A stretch of DNA of 64,000 bases, taken from positions 1-64,000 of the forward strand of contig DATKPE010000010.1 of NCBI GenBank assembly GCA_035524335.1. Reading direction: 5' to 3'. Shown piece after piece: positions 44,475 to 52,006 of this stretch. The notes beneath the pieces were generated by a model. It had not been told where the DNA came from. It was given only the letters and a program-made list of their open reading frames with translations, and searched no databases. Made by a program: the position numbers and the translations under genes. The DNA comes from DATKPE01 sp035524335 (lineage in GTDB: Bacteria; Bacteroidota; Ignavibacteria; UBA10030; SZUA-254). Every line of letters starts with the position of its first letter. Positions within the stretch are counted from its first letter, which is position 1.

Positions 44475-46363
44475 AAACCTCCGTCCTGTTCATGGTGACG
44501 CTTGTTCTGGCCGTCTCGTTCACGGAGGCCCAGATCCAGACCCAGTCGATCATGCTGACCACAAAACACAATCTGGGAGTATCGGGCACCGGCACCATCA
44601 AGGCCTCCACGGAACAGCAGTTGTGCGTATTCTGTCACACGCCCCATGTCCCGCGGCAGTATGCCAGCACCCAGCTCTGGAACCACCAGATGAGCACGCA
44701 GGAGTATACGCTCTACTCCAGCGATTATCTCACGAGCCTGACGTATGACGCCCCGAATCAGCCGAACTCCCGGTCGAAACTCTGCCTTTCGTGCCACGAC
44801 GGCACTGTGGCGATCGGGGCGGTCTACAACAATCAGGGCGTGACAAACATCGCGATGATGAACAACGTGACCACGATACCGCAGGGATCCGCCGGGAACC
44901 TCGGCACCTCGCTGACGGACGATCATCCCATCGGGTTTGTCTACAATGCGATCAAGGATCCCGAGCTGGTATCGCGGCAATGGCCCTGGAAGACGCCGGT
45001 GGCGCTGGACCCCGATGCGCCGAACGGAACCGTGGAATGCATCACCTGCCACGATCCGCACGACGATACGTACGGAAAGTTTCTCCGGGTCAACAACGCG
45101 AACGCCGCCCTCTGCACCTTCTGTCACGTCAAAACCGGCTGGACGGACGCCGTGCACCGCACTTCACAGCAGTCCTACACTCCTCCGGGGAGCCAGACTG
45201 CCACCCTGCTGGGCGAGTGGTCGTGCAGAAGCTGTCATGTCTCACACAACGGCCAGGGCATTCCGTATCTCCTCCGGTATGTCGAGGAGAATACCTGCTA
45301 CGATGCCGGATGCCACGGCAGTGCGCTGACCGGCATCAACACGAAAAATATTCAGAGCGTCTACGACAAGCTCTACCGCCATCCGACGAACACCGTGACG
45401 GGCAAGCACCGGAACCCCGACACACCGGCGTCGCTCGACGCCGCGAACCGGCATGCAGAGTGTCCCGACTGCCACAACTCCCACCAGGCCACCAAGGGTC
45501 TGCATACGGTGGCAACCAATACGGTCTCCGGCGTGCTTCTCGGCGTCAACGGCGTGATTCCCGGTCCCGCTCCGGGCTGGACCCAGCCGCCGAACTACAC
45601 CGATGCAAAGCCGTCGGTTCAGGAAAATCAGATCTGCTTCAAATGTCATTCGTCGTACGCCTTCGGGATTGTGCCGGACGGGGTAACGACGATTCTGGGA
45701 CCTTCGGGCGTCAACAGCACGGATCAGGCCATGGAGTTCAATCCGGCCAACAGGTCCGCCCATCCCGTCCGGGTGGCGCTGTCGGTCCAGACCGGCTCGG
45801 TGATCCCGCAGGCGCTGACTGCCCAGCAGATGACAGCCGACTGGAGTGCGGCCGGGACGCAGACGATGTACTGTTCGGACTGCCACGGCAACGACGAGTC
45901 GACCAGCCCGACCGTTCCGCAGGGACCGCATGCGTCCAATGCAAAGTACATGCTGACCGGCAGGGGAAAGTACTGGCCGACGAACGCCTTCGGAACACTC
46001 TGGTCGCTCGACGACATCAAAAACAACAAAAACAACTGGCAGAACGATCTGTTCTGCGCAAACTGCCATCCGATGTTCAGCGGGATCTCGTTCCTGAACA
46101 ACGTGCATGACGCCGTGATTCATCAGGATCCGTCCATCAAGTGCGTCACCTGCCATGTGGCGGTGCCGCACGGCGCGAAGCGATCGCGGCTCATCGGCTA
46201 TGCGACGGATGTTTCGCCCTACAATTATAACGGCACCGGGGTGTATGACAAGCTTGTCGTGACCGGTTTCGCGAAGGCCGCGGGGCCGACGCTGTATCAG
46301 ACGAACAACTGCAGTATGAACGGCGTCTGTCACGGGACGCAGTCGAATTTTTATGAACCGTAG
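44471..46363 (+). CDS. Large secreted cytochrome, 10 canonical plus 2 variant heme motifs
   Basis: 630 residues, signal peptide ending FTEA. The first four hemes (CVFCHTPHVP, CLSCHDG, CITCHDPH, CTFCH) follow the same order and loop signatures as the 261-residue tetraheme protein, including TKHNLG just before the first. Six further canonical motifs follow: CRSCH, CPDCH, CFKCH, CSDCH, CANCH and CVTCH. Two irregular ones, CYDAGCH (CX4CH) and CSMNGVCH (CX5CH), also precede a His and may bind heme. Long loops rich in Asn, Thr and Gly suggest an extracellular location. It would be the outer-face partner of the 551-residue barrel. Confidence 0.8.
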   Translation: MKTSVLFMVTLVLAVSFTEAQIQTQSIMLTTKHNLGVSGTGTIKASTEQQLCVFCHTPHVPRQYASTQLWNHQMSTQEYTLYSSDYLTSLTYDAPNQPNSRSKLCLSCHDGTVAIGAVYNNQGVTNIAMMNNVTTIPQGSAGNLGTSLTDDHPIGFVYNAIKDPELVSRQWPWKTPVALDPDAPNGTVECITCHDPHDDTYGKFLRVNNANAALCTFCHVKTGWTDAVHRTSQQSYTPPGSQTATLLGEWSCRSCHVSHNGQGIPYLLRYVEENTCYDAGCHGSALTGINTKNIQSVYDKLYRHPTNTVTGKHRNPDTPASLDAANRHAECPDCHNSHQATKGLHTVATNTVSGVLLGVNGVIPGPAPGWTQPPNYTDAKPSVQENQICFKCHSSYAFGIVPDGVTTILGPSGVNSTDQAMEFNPANRSAHPVRVALSVQTGSVIPQALTAQQMTADWSAAGTQTMYCSDCHGNDESTSPTVPQGPHASNAKYMLTGRGKYWPTNAFGTLWSLDDIKNNKNNWQNDLFCANCHPMFSGISFLNNVHDAVIHQDPSIKCVTCHVAVPHGAKRSRLIGYATDVSPYNYNGTGVYDKLVVTGFAKAAGPTLYQTNNCSMNGVCHGTQSNFYEP

Positions 46364-46469
46364 CGCCTCCTGCGATTGTCAGGTGTGCAAGAAGAGCCCC
46401 CTGTTTTTTTCATGAATGAAAGAGTCCGGCCGCAGATAACCGAAAAAGGGAGGGATTTCCGCCCGAGGT

Positions 46470-46485
46470 TGGCACAGACCTTGCC
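46470..46485 (+). promoter_or_regulatory. Sigma-54 promoter of ccmCDE
   Basis: TGGCACAGACCTTGCC is a full consensus -24/-12 element with GG-N10-GC. The predicted start near 46496 is only about five bases before the ATG at 46501, so the mRNA would be nearly leaderless unless initiation occurs elsewhere. Confidence 0.75.
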
Positions 46486-46500
46486 GTATCAGGGAATACA

Positions 46501-47193
46501 ATGAATACCGCGTTGAAAATCGTGCTGGGGTGCTGGCTTGGCCTGGTGATCTGCGCCGCGCTGCTGTTCCCGGTGGTTCCGGCCCCGCAGTCGTGGAACG
46601 AGTTTCCGGTGATTCCGGGTCTCGGTGAAAAGGCGAGGATTCTCTTCTTTCACGTGCCGATGTCGTGGGTGACGGTGGTGGCATTTCTGACCTCCATGGT
46701 GTTCAGCATCAGATATCTCCGTTCAAAGGAGACCGCCGACGATCTGAAGGCGGTCGCGAGCGCGGGGCTCGGCCTGCTCTTCTGCGTTCTGGCCACGATC
46801 ACCGGATCGGTCTGGGCAAAATTCAACTGGGGATCTTTCTGGAACTGGGATCCCCGGGAGACATCGATCATTGTGCTCCTCCTGATTTACGGCGCCTATT
46901 TCGCACTCCGGTCTGCGATTCCGTCCGATGAAAAACGGGCGGCACTCTCCGCCGTGTACGCGGTCATCGCCGGCGTCACGGTCCCGTTTTTTATTTTTAT
47001 CGTCCCGAGGATCATCGGAAGTCTCCATCCCGAACCGATTGTCAATGCCGAGGGGAAAGTGCACATGAACGGGAGCATGCTGGCGGTGTTTCTCTCCTCG
47101 CTGGCGGGATTCACCATGCTCTTCGTCTGGATGCTGAACATCAAAATCCGGGTTCTCCGGCTCGCACATCATCATTCGAAGGAAGGGGATTGA
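46501..47193 (+). CDS. ccmC: Heme exporter/handling protein CcmC
   Basis: 230 residues, six membrane helices. The WWD motif WGSFWNWDPRETS near residue 110 and the His in FFHVPMSWVT near residue 52 are the CcmC features that present heme for loading onto CcmE. The length fits CcmC rather than CcmF or CcsA. AGGGA precedes the ATG. The next gene starts directly after the stop codon, forming ccmC-ccmD-ccmE. Confidence 0.9.
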   Translation: MNTALKIVLGCWLGLVICAALLFPVVPAPQSWNEFPVIPGLGEKARILFFHVPMSWVTVVAFLTSMVFSIRYLRSKETADDLKAVASAGLGLLFCVLATITGSVWAKFNWGSFWNWDPRETSIIVLLLIYGAYFALRSAIPSDEKRAALSAVYAVIAGVTVPFFIFIVPRIIGSLHPEPIVNAEGKVHMNGSMLAVFLSSLAGFTMLFVWMLNIKIRVLRLAHHHSKEGD

Positions 47194-47328
47194 ATGTACG
47201 AATTTCTCGCCGACCACGCGCTGTATACCGTCCTGCTGATCGTCCTGATCTGCTGGGCCGGCATTTTTTTCTATCTCTGGCGGCTCGACCGGAAGGTTGC
47301 CCGTCTCGAAAAGGATCTGAGGCAGTGA
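47194..47328 (+). CDS. ccmD: CcmD-like small membrane protein
   Basis: 44 residues: short N-terminus (MYEFLADHAL), one membrane helix (TVLLIVLICWAGIFFYLW) and a charged coiled tail (RLDRKVARLEKDLRQ). Size, topology and position between ccmC and ccmE are those of CcmD, which holds the CcmC-CcmE complex together. GGAAGGGG lies just upstream. The assignment rests mainly on context. Confidence 0.75.
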   Translation: MYEFLADHALYTVLLIVLICWAGIFFYLWRLDRKVARLEKDLRQ

Positions 47329-47335
47329 GCAGGTC

Positions 47336-47722
47336 ATGAATATCAAGCTTCTCATCGGCGGCGCGGTCATCGTCGGGGCGATCATTTTCGGCGCCTCCTC
47401 GTTCCTTCAGACGAACGTGGAGTATGCCGATTTCCGTACCGCCATCGATACGCACAAAAAAATCCAGGTGAAGGGAGAATGGCAGCGGGGACAGGAATCC
47501 CGGTTTGACGCCGGGAAGGGGCAGTTTTCTTTTTTTATGAAGGACGAGGCGGGAACCGTGATGCAGGTCGTCTACGACGGTGCAAAACCGAACAATTTCG
47601 AACTCGCCACGGCGATTGTCGTCAAAGGCCGTGCGGACGGCAGAGTATTTCACGCTTCCGAGATTCTGACCAAATGTCCCTCCAAATACGAGGCATCATC
47701 CCCGCCGCAGAAAACTTCGTAA
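47336..47722 (+). CDS. ccmE: Heme chaperone CcmE, Cys-type (CxxxY)
   Basis: 128 residues: an N-terminal membrane anchor (IGGAVIVGAIIFGASSF) and an OB-fold periplasmic domain. Typical CcmE binds heme covalently through His in an HxxxY motif; here the equivalent segment is 'FHASEILTKCPSKYE', so Cys 114 takes the place of the His while Tyr 118 is kept. A CxxxY CcmE is known from some archaea and sulfate reducers, where it goes with a System I* lacking CcmH. It delivers heme to CcmF (31653). A good terminator follows. Confidence 0.9.
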   Translation: MNIKLLIGGAVIVGAIIFGASSFLQTNVEYADFRTAIDTHKKIQVKGEWQRGQESRFDAGKGQFSFFMKDEAGTVMQVVYDGAKPNNFELATAIVVKGRADGRVFHASEILTKCPSKYEASSPPQKTS

Positions 47723-47775
47723 GAGGTATGACAGGAGTTGCTGAAACCGTGTGTACAGATTGCTCATAAGCGTGG

Positions 47776-47803
47776 AGCCGTTTCCGGCAGGGGACGGCTT
47801 TTT
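47776..47803 (+). terminator. Rho-independent terminator after ccmE
   Basis: AGCCGTTTCC pairs with GGGGACGGCT (10 bp including two G-T pairs) around a four-base loop, followed by five Ts. Confidence 0.88.
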
Positions 47804-47853
47804 GTTTGTTCAACCGGATTCTCATCGACGACGAAACCGAGGTTCCCTTTACA

Positions 47854-48987
47854 ATGAAATCACTTCTGCCGCAATATGCCCTCCGGACCGGCAATCAGAT
47901 GATTGCCGAGGGCGCGATCCGCTCCGGCTGTCGTTTCTTCGCCGGCTATCCCATCACCCCCGCCTCAGGTATTTACCACCGGATGATCGAACTCCTGCAG
48001 GGACAGGGGGACCTCGCAGTGAGCGCTCCCGACGAGATTTCGGCGCTTGCCTACTGCGTCGGCGCCTCGATGCGCGGGTACAAGTCGATGACCGCCACCT
48101 CCGGTCCCGGCTGGGCGCTCATGGTCGAAACGCTCCAGTACGCGGTGATGACCGAAGTTCCCGTGGTGATCGCCGTCGTCCAGCGGCTCGGACCGAGCAC
48201 GGGAGGCGCGACGCAGGGTGCGCAGGGAGACATCCTCCTGACCGAATTCTGCACAAGCGGCGGATATACCATCCCGGTGCTGGCGCCGAGCACCCCGCTG
48301 GAATGCTTCGAGCTTTCCATGCTGGCCTTTTCGTGGTCCGAAATTCTCCGGACTCCGGTTGTCCTGCTGACCGACAAGGAGGTCGGCATGACCCTGGAAT
48401 CGGTGAATTACGACGCGCTCGCGACGCTGGAAGCGGCGTCTCGCGGCACGGGAAAGGCCGACCCGGGAAAAGCCTACCGGACATACAATTTCGAGGGAAT
48501 TGAAGACATTCCGCCGTTTGCCGAAGTCGGGGGACCGCTGAAGGTGACGATGACCGGTTCCGCCCACAATAAATCCGGTCTCCTCAAGAAGAACGACCCG
48601 GAAACGCTCGAAGTTCTTCTCCACCTGGAGGAAAAAATCCGCCACCGCCGCGACGGACTCGCGCTTGTGAAGCGCGATTTCCAGACCGAGGCCGACACGC
48701 TTGTCATCAGCTTCGGGATCACCGCCCGCGCGATGAAGGACGCCGTCGGCATAGCTCGGCGGGAAGGCCGGCATGTATCGTCGATGAACATCCTGACCCT
48801 CTTCCCCGTCCCGGAAAAACAGATCATCCGCGCCGCCGAGCGGGTCTCCAAAGTGGTGATCGCCGAGGAAAACATGTCGGGCCAGTACCGCAGTGTCCTG
48901 GCGCCCCTGCTCCCCGGCAAGAAAATAATCGGCGTGAACAAAATCGGTTCCATGATCACCCCGCATGAAATACTGGACGCATTATGA
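47854..48987 (+). CDS. 2-oxoacid:ferredoxin oxidoreductase, alpha subunit
   Basis: 377 residues. It corresponds to the KorA/VorB-type subunit: AGYPITPASGIYHRM near residue 30 begins the pyrimidine-binding domain, and the C-terminal domain (LNILTLFPVPEKQI, VVIAEENMSGQ) is typical. It oxidatively decarboxylates a 2-oxoacid to acyl-CoA with reduction of ferredoxin. ATG 47854 gives the family N-terminus. It overlaps the beta subunit gene by four bases. 2-oxoglutarate and branched-chain 2-oxoacids are both possible substrates; the butyrate kinase genes nearby favour the latter. Confidence 0.85.
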   Translation: MKSLLPQYALRTGNQMIAEGAIRSGCRFFAGYPITPASGIYHRMIELLQGQGDLAVSAPDEISALAYCVGASMRGYKSMTATSGPGWALMVETLQYAVMTEVPVVIAVVQRLGPSTGGATQGAQGDILLTEFCTSGGYTIPVLAPSTPLECFELSMLAFSWSEILRTPVVLLTDKEVGMTLESVNYDALATLEAASRGTGKADPGKAYRTYNFEGIEDIPPFAEVGGPLKVTMTGSAHNKSGLLKKNDPETLEVLLHLEEKIRHRRDGLALVKRDFQTEADTLVISFGITARAMKDAVGIARREGRHVSSMNILTLFPVPEKQIIRAAERVSKVVIAEENMSGQYRSVLAPLLPGKKIIGVNKIGSMITPHEILDAL

Positions 48988-50267
48988 CAACCATGACCGA
49001 ACAACCGCCCGTGAACTATCTCCGGGAAAACTGCACAATGCCGTTCTGCAAGGGATGCGGCCATTCTCACGTTCTCCGGAAGCTGGATGAGGCGCTTCGC
49101 GAAACCGGTCTCCAGCCCGACAGAATCTGTCTTGTCACCGATATCGGCTGTATCGGTCTTGCCGACGCGCTTTTTCCGACACTCCATACCGTTCATACCA
49201 CCCACGGGCGCTCTACCGCCTTCGCAACCGGTATCGAACTGGCCGACAGCGTTCTGAACAACTCCGGCCTCAAGACGGTGGTCCTCATCGGGGACGGCGG
49301 CGCCATGATCGGTCTCCTCCACCTTGTGAACGCGGCGCTCATGAACGCCGACGTCACCGTCATCCTCTGCAACAACTTCCTCTTCGGCATGACGGGTGGA
49401 CAGCACTCGGCGTTCTCACCCCTGGAATTCATCACCCCGACGACGCCGATGGGCAACATCGTACCGCCGCTCGATCTCTGCCGGGTCATGGTCGACGCCA
49501 ACGGCGAGTTCGTCGCGCGCAAGCTGGCCACCGATCCCGATCTGTCGGGAACGATCGCCCGCGCAATTCAACATCCCGGATTTGCGCTTGTCGAGGTCGT
49601 GGAGCTCTGCACCGAGCACGCCGTCGAAAAAAACGAACTCTCCGGCCGGAGCCTTTCCGAAGCGATGGAACGGCAGGGGCATTCGATGGGGATCCTGAGC
49701 GAAAAGGCCCTCCGGCCGTCGTTCGGCACCGCCTACAGAGACAAGTTCGGAAAAGGATGCACGGTATCGATGCCGCGGCTTCTTCAGCAGGAATATACCG
49801 CCCGGTTGAAGGACCGGACCGGCATTATTCTGGCCGGAAGTGCCGGCGAACGGGTCCAGTCCGCCGCCCGGGCCCTTGCCGAATCCGCCATCCTCTGCGG
49901 TCTCCACTGCACCCAGAAAAACGACAATCCCGTGACGCAGGGTTCAGGTTTTTCGATCTCGGAGGTGGTTCTGTCGCCCCATGAGATCAACTATACCGCC
50001 ATCGAAAATCCCTCGGCGATCATCGTCGTTTCCGAAGACGGCATGCATGAGCTGATTCAGCAGAAGCGGTTCGAACATCTAACCTCCTTCTCGCTTGTTC
50101 TGATGGATGATTCGCTCCCGAAACCGAAGACGAAGGCGGATTGCATCGCCGCCCCCTTCCGGAAGGAATTCGGTCCCAAAAAAGCGGCGGTGAAGGCGCT
50201 CGAAATGTACCTGCGGAGAAGCGGTATCATTCCGGTTGAAGCGCTGGCCCAGACTCTGCTGAGGTGA
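48984..50267 (+). CDS. 2-oxoacid:ferredoxin oxidoreductase, fused beta-gamma subunit
   Basis: 427 residues. The N-terminal half is the thiamine-diphosphate beta subunit: FCKGCGHSHVLRKL near residue 22, TTHGRSTAFATG, and the cofactor motif GDGGAMIGLLHLVNAALMN. From about residue 270 it continues into a gamma-subunit-like domain (GIILAGSAGERVQSAARALA, QGSGFSISEVVLS). Beta and gamma are normally separate chains, so this is a fusion. No ferredoxin delta subunit is encoded here. It overlaps the alpha gene by four bases. Confidence 0.87.
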   Translation: MTTMTEQPPVNYLRENCTMPFCKGCGHSHVLRKLDEALRETGLQPDRICLVTDIGCIGLADALFPTLHTVHTTHGRSTAFATGIELADSVLNNSGLKTVVLIGDGGAMIGLLHLVNAALMNADVTVILCNNFLFGMTGGQHSAFSPLEFITPTTPMGNIVPPLDLCRVMVDANGEFVARKLATDPDLSGTIARAIQHPGFALVEVVELCTEHAVEKNELSGRSLSEAMERQGHSMGILSEKALRPSFGTAYRDKFGKGCTVSMPRLLQQEYTARLKDRTGIILAGSAGERVQSAARALAESAILCGLHCTQKNDNPVTQGSGFSISEVVLSPHEINYTAIENPSAIIVVSEDGMHELIQQKRFEHLTSFSLVLMDDSLPKPKTKADCIAAPFRKEFGPKKAAVKALEMYLRRSGIIPVEALAQTLLR

Positions 50268-50615
50268 TTTTCAACAGCGGCTCGTTCATCAGTTACTTCT
50301 CACTTCTGAAAGGTCTGTTTTTTCGAGCTTTCACCATTGAGAAACCCCGCACGGATTTCCCCCGTTTTCCATCATAAATGGTTAAAAACATCCGTTTCGT
50401 GTGAACTGCATTCCCATTCCGCCGGTAATCCGACTGGCACATGAGTTGATGTTATTAGTATGTGTGGGTGTGAAGAAATTCAACAGTGGCGGAAAAATTG
50501 GAATCCGGCCATTCCCCGATCGTCCGGAAGCCCCATGCGTGATGAAATCCCGGCCGGTGAACAAAATGGGGATCCGGCAGACAGAAGATGTATCATTTTG
50601 AATTGAGACAGAAGA
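50268..50615. other. Intergenic region with possible sigma-54 promoter
   Basis: About 350 bases. The only signal seen is the sigma-54-like element at 50435. A 66-codon GTG frame (50401-50601) overlaps it and shows no family features. Confidence 0.4.
50435..50450 (+). promoter_or_regulatory. Sigma-54-like promoter before the hemerythrin-like gene
   Basis: TGGCACATGAGTTGAT keeps TGGCAC and the TTG of the -12 element with correct spacing, but has GA where GC is usual. The predicted start near 50461 leaves a leader of about 155 bases. Confidence 0.5.
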
Positions 50616-51116
50616 GTGAAACAGGTTCAGGATCCGTTTGAAATATTAATGCACGACAGGGACGAGGGGATTCAGCAGGTTGCAAAACTTCAGCGATCGG
50701 CGGAATCGATCCGGCTCTACGGTTTTTTTGCGGAAGCCTTCACGGCGATTGTGCAGGTGGTGGAGTACGTCGACACCGTTCTGAGAAAACACGACAGAAT
50801 CGAGGAACAGTATCTTTTCCCGCTGCTCGAGCCGTATGCAGGCCAGTCGGTGCGGGCGATGCGTGAAAGCAGGAGGGAACTCTGGAGCGCCTTCACCCGC
50901 CTCCAGGAAATCGTCGAGGAGATCGAGGAGAGCAAGGTAACGGGGAATTCGATCCATGAGCTGATCGAAGCCTCGAACGATCTTGCCCGCCTGCTCAGCG
51001 CGAATCTGGAGGATGATCACAGCATCCTCTACCCGCTCTCCCGTCAGAAACTGTCGCCGAAGGAATACGCGAAACTTGCCACCGACATCGCAAACAGCAT
51101 TCACCAGCCGGCATAA
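50616..51116 (+). CDS. Hemerythrin-like domain protein
   Basis: 166 residues, all-helical. It resembles the hemerythrin/HHE cation-binding family, which holds a di-iron centre for O2 or NO sensing: 'DPFEILMHDRDEG' at the N-terminus, RKHDRIEEQYLFPLLE near residue 63 and LEDDHSILYPL near residue 132 provide the usual His/Glu ligands, although the N-terminal site has HDR where HHE or EHR is common. The GTG at 50616 starts the normal N-terminus; ATG 50649 would cut it. The nfnA gene follows 41 bases later, so protection of oxygen-sensitive Fe-S enzymes is a reasonable guess. Confidence 0.7.
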   Translation: MKQVQDPFEILMHDRDEGIQQVAKLQRSAESIRLYGFFAEAFTAIVQVVEYVDTVLRKHDRIEEQYLFPLLEPYAGQSVRAMRESRRELWSAFTRLQEIVEEIEESKVTGNSIHELIEASNDLARLLSANLEDDHSILYPLSRQKLSPKEYAKLATDIANSIHQPA

Positions 51117-51157
51117 CTCCGGGGGAATACATCGTATCATCACACGGAAACAGACTC

Positions 51158-52006
51158 ATGTACAGGATCACAGAAAAAAAAGAGCTTTCGCCGACCATCA
51201 CGAAATATGTGATTGAAGCCCCGTTCATTGCTCGGAAACGGCTGGCCGGGAACTTCGTGATGCTCCGGATTGCCGAAAACGGCGAACGGATTCCGCTTAC
51301 GATCGTGGACAGTGATGCGGCGCGGGGAACGATCACGCTGATCGTCCAGTCCATCGGTAAAACGACAAAAATGCTCGCCCGGATGAAGGCGGGGGAGGAT
51401 ATCCTTGACGTGGTCGGTCCGCTGGGCAACCCGACCCCGATCGAACGGCATGGTGCGGTTGCCTGTGTCGGCGGCGGTGTCGGCACCGCCGAGCTTTACC
51501 CGATCGCAAAGGCTCTGCGCGAGGCGGGGAATACGATCTACAGCATCGTCGGCGCCCGCTCGAAGGATCTCATCATCCTCGAGGACGAAATGGCGTCGAT
51601 CTCCGACGAGCTCTTCATCACGACCGACGACGGATCCTACCGCCGGAAAGGGTTTGTCACCGACCAGCTGAAGGACCTGATCCTCGGCGCGGATCCGATC
51701 AAAGCGGTCTATGCGATCGGCCCGCTTCCGATGATGAAAGCCGTCGCCCAGCTCACGAAGCAGTATGCCGTCCCGACGTTCGTGAGTCTGAACGCGATCA
51801 TGGTCGACGGGACGGGGATGTGCGGCGGCTGTCGGGTGACGATCGACGGGCAGATGAAATTCGCGTGCGTCGACGGACCGGAATTCGACGGTCACAAGGT
51901 CGATTTTGATGAACTGATCATGCGCAACCGGACCTACATCGATCTCGAGAAGATTTCCGATGCCCGTCTCTCCACACCAGCCGAACGCGAGGTAGCCAAT
52001 GGATAA
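51158..52006 (+). CDS. nfnA: Electron-bifurcating transhydrogenase small subunit NfnA (SudB-like)
   Basis: 282 residues: an FAD-binding barrel, a nucleotide-binding domain (VGGGVGTAELYPIAKAL near residue 108) and a C-terminal [2Fe-2S] site in DGTGMCGGCRVTI and FACVDGPEFDGH, whose Asp-Cys pattern is characteristic of NfnA/sulfide dehydrogenase beta. With NfnB it couples NADH, ferredoxin and NADP(H). It overlaps nfnB by eight bases. Confidence 0.88.
   Translation: MYRITEKKELSPTITKYVIEAPFIARKRLAGNFVMLRIAENGERIPLTIVDSDAARGTITLIVQSIGKTTKMLARMKAGEDILDVVGPLGNPTPIERHGAVACVGGGVGTAELYPIAKALREAGNTIYSIVGARSKDLIILEDEMASISDELFITTDDGSYRRKGFVTDQLKDLILGADPIKAVYAIGPLPMMKAVAQLTKQYAVPTFVSLNAIMVDGTGMCGGCRVTIDGQMKFACVDGPEFDGHKVDFDELIMRNRTYIDLEKISDARLSTPAEREVANG

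Noticed and set aside
50401..50601. A 66-codon GTG frame before the hemerythrin-like gene
   Set aside because: It overlaps the candidate promoter and shows no recognisable features; kept only as a remote possibility.
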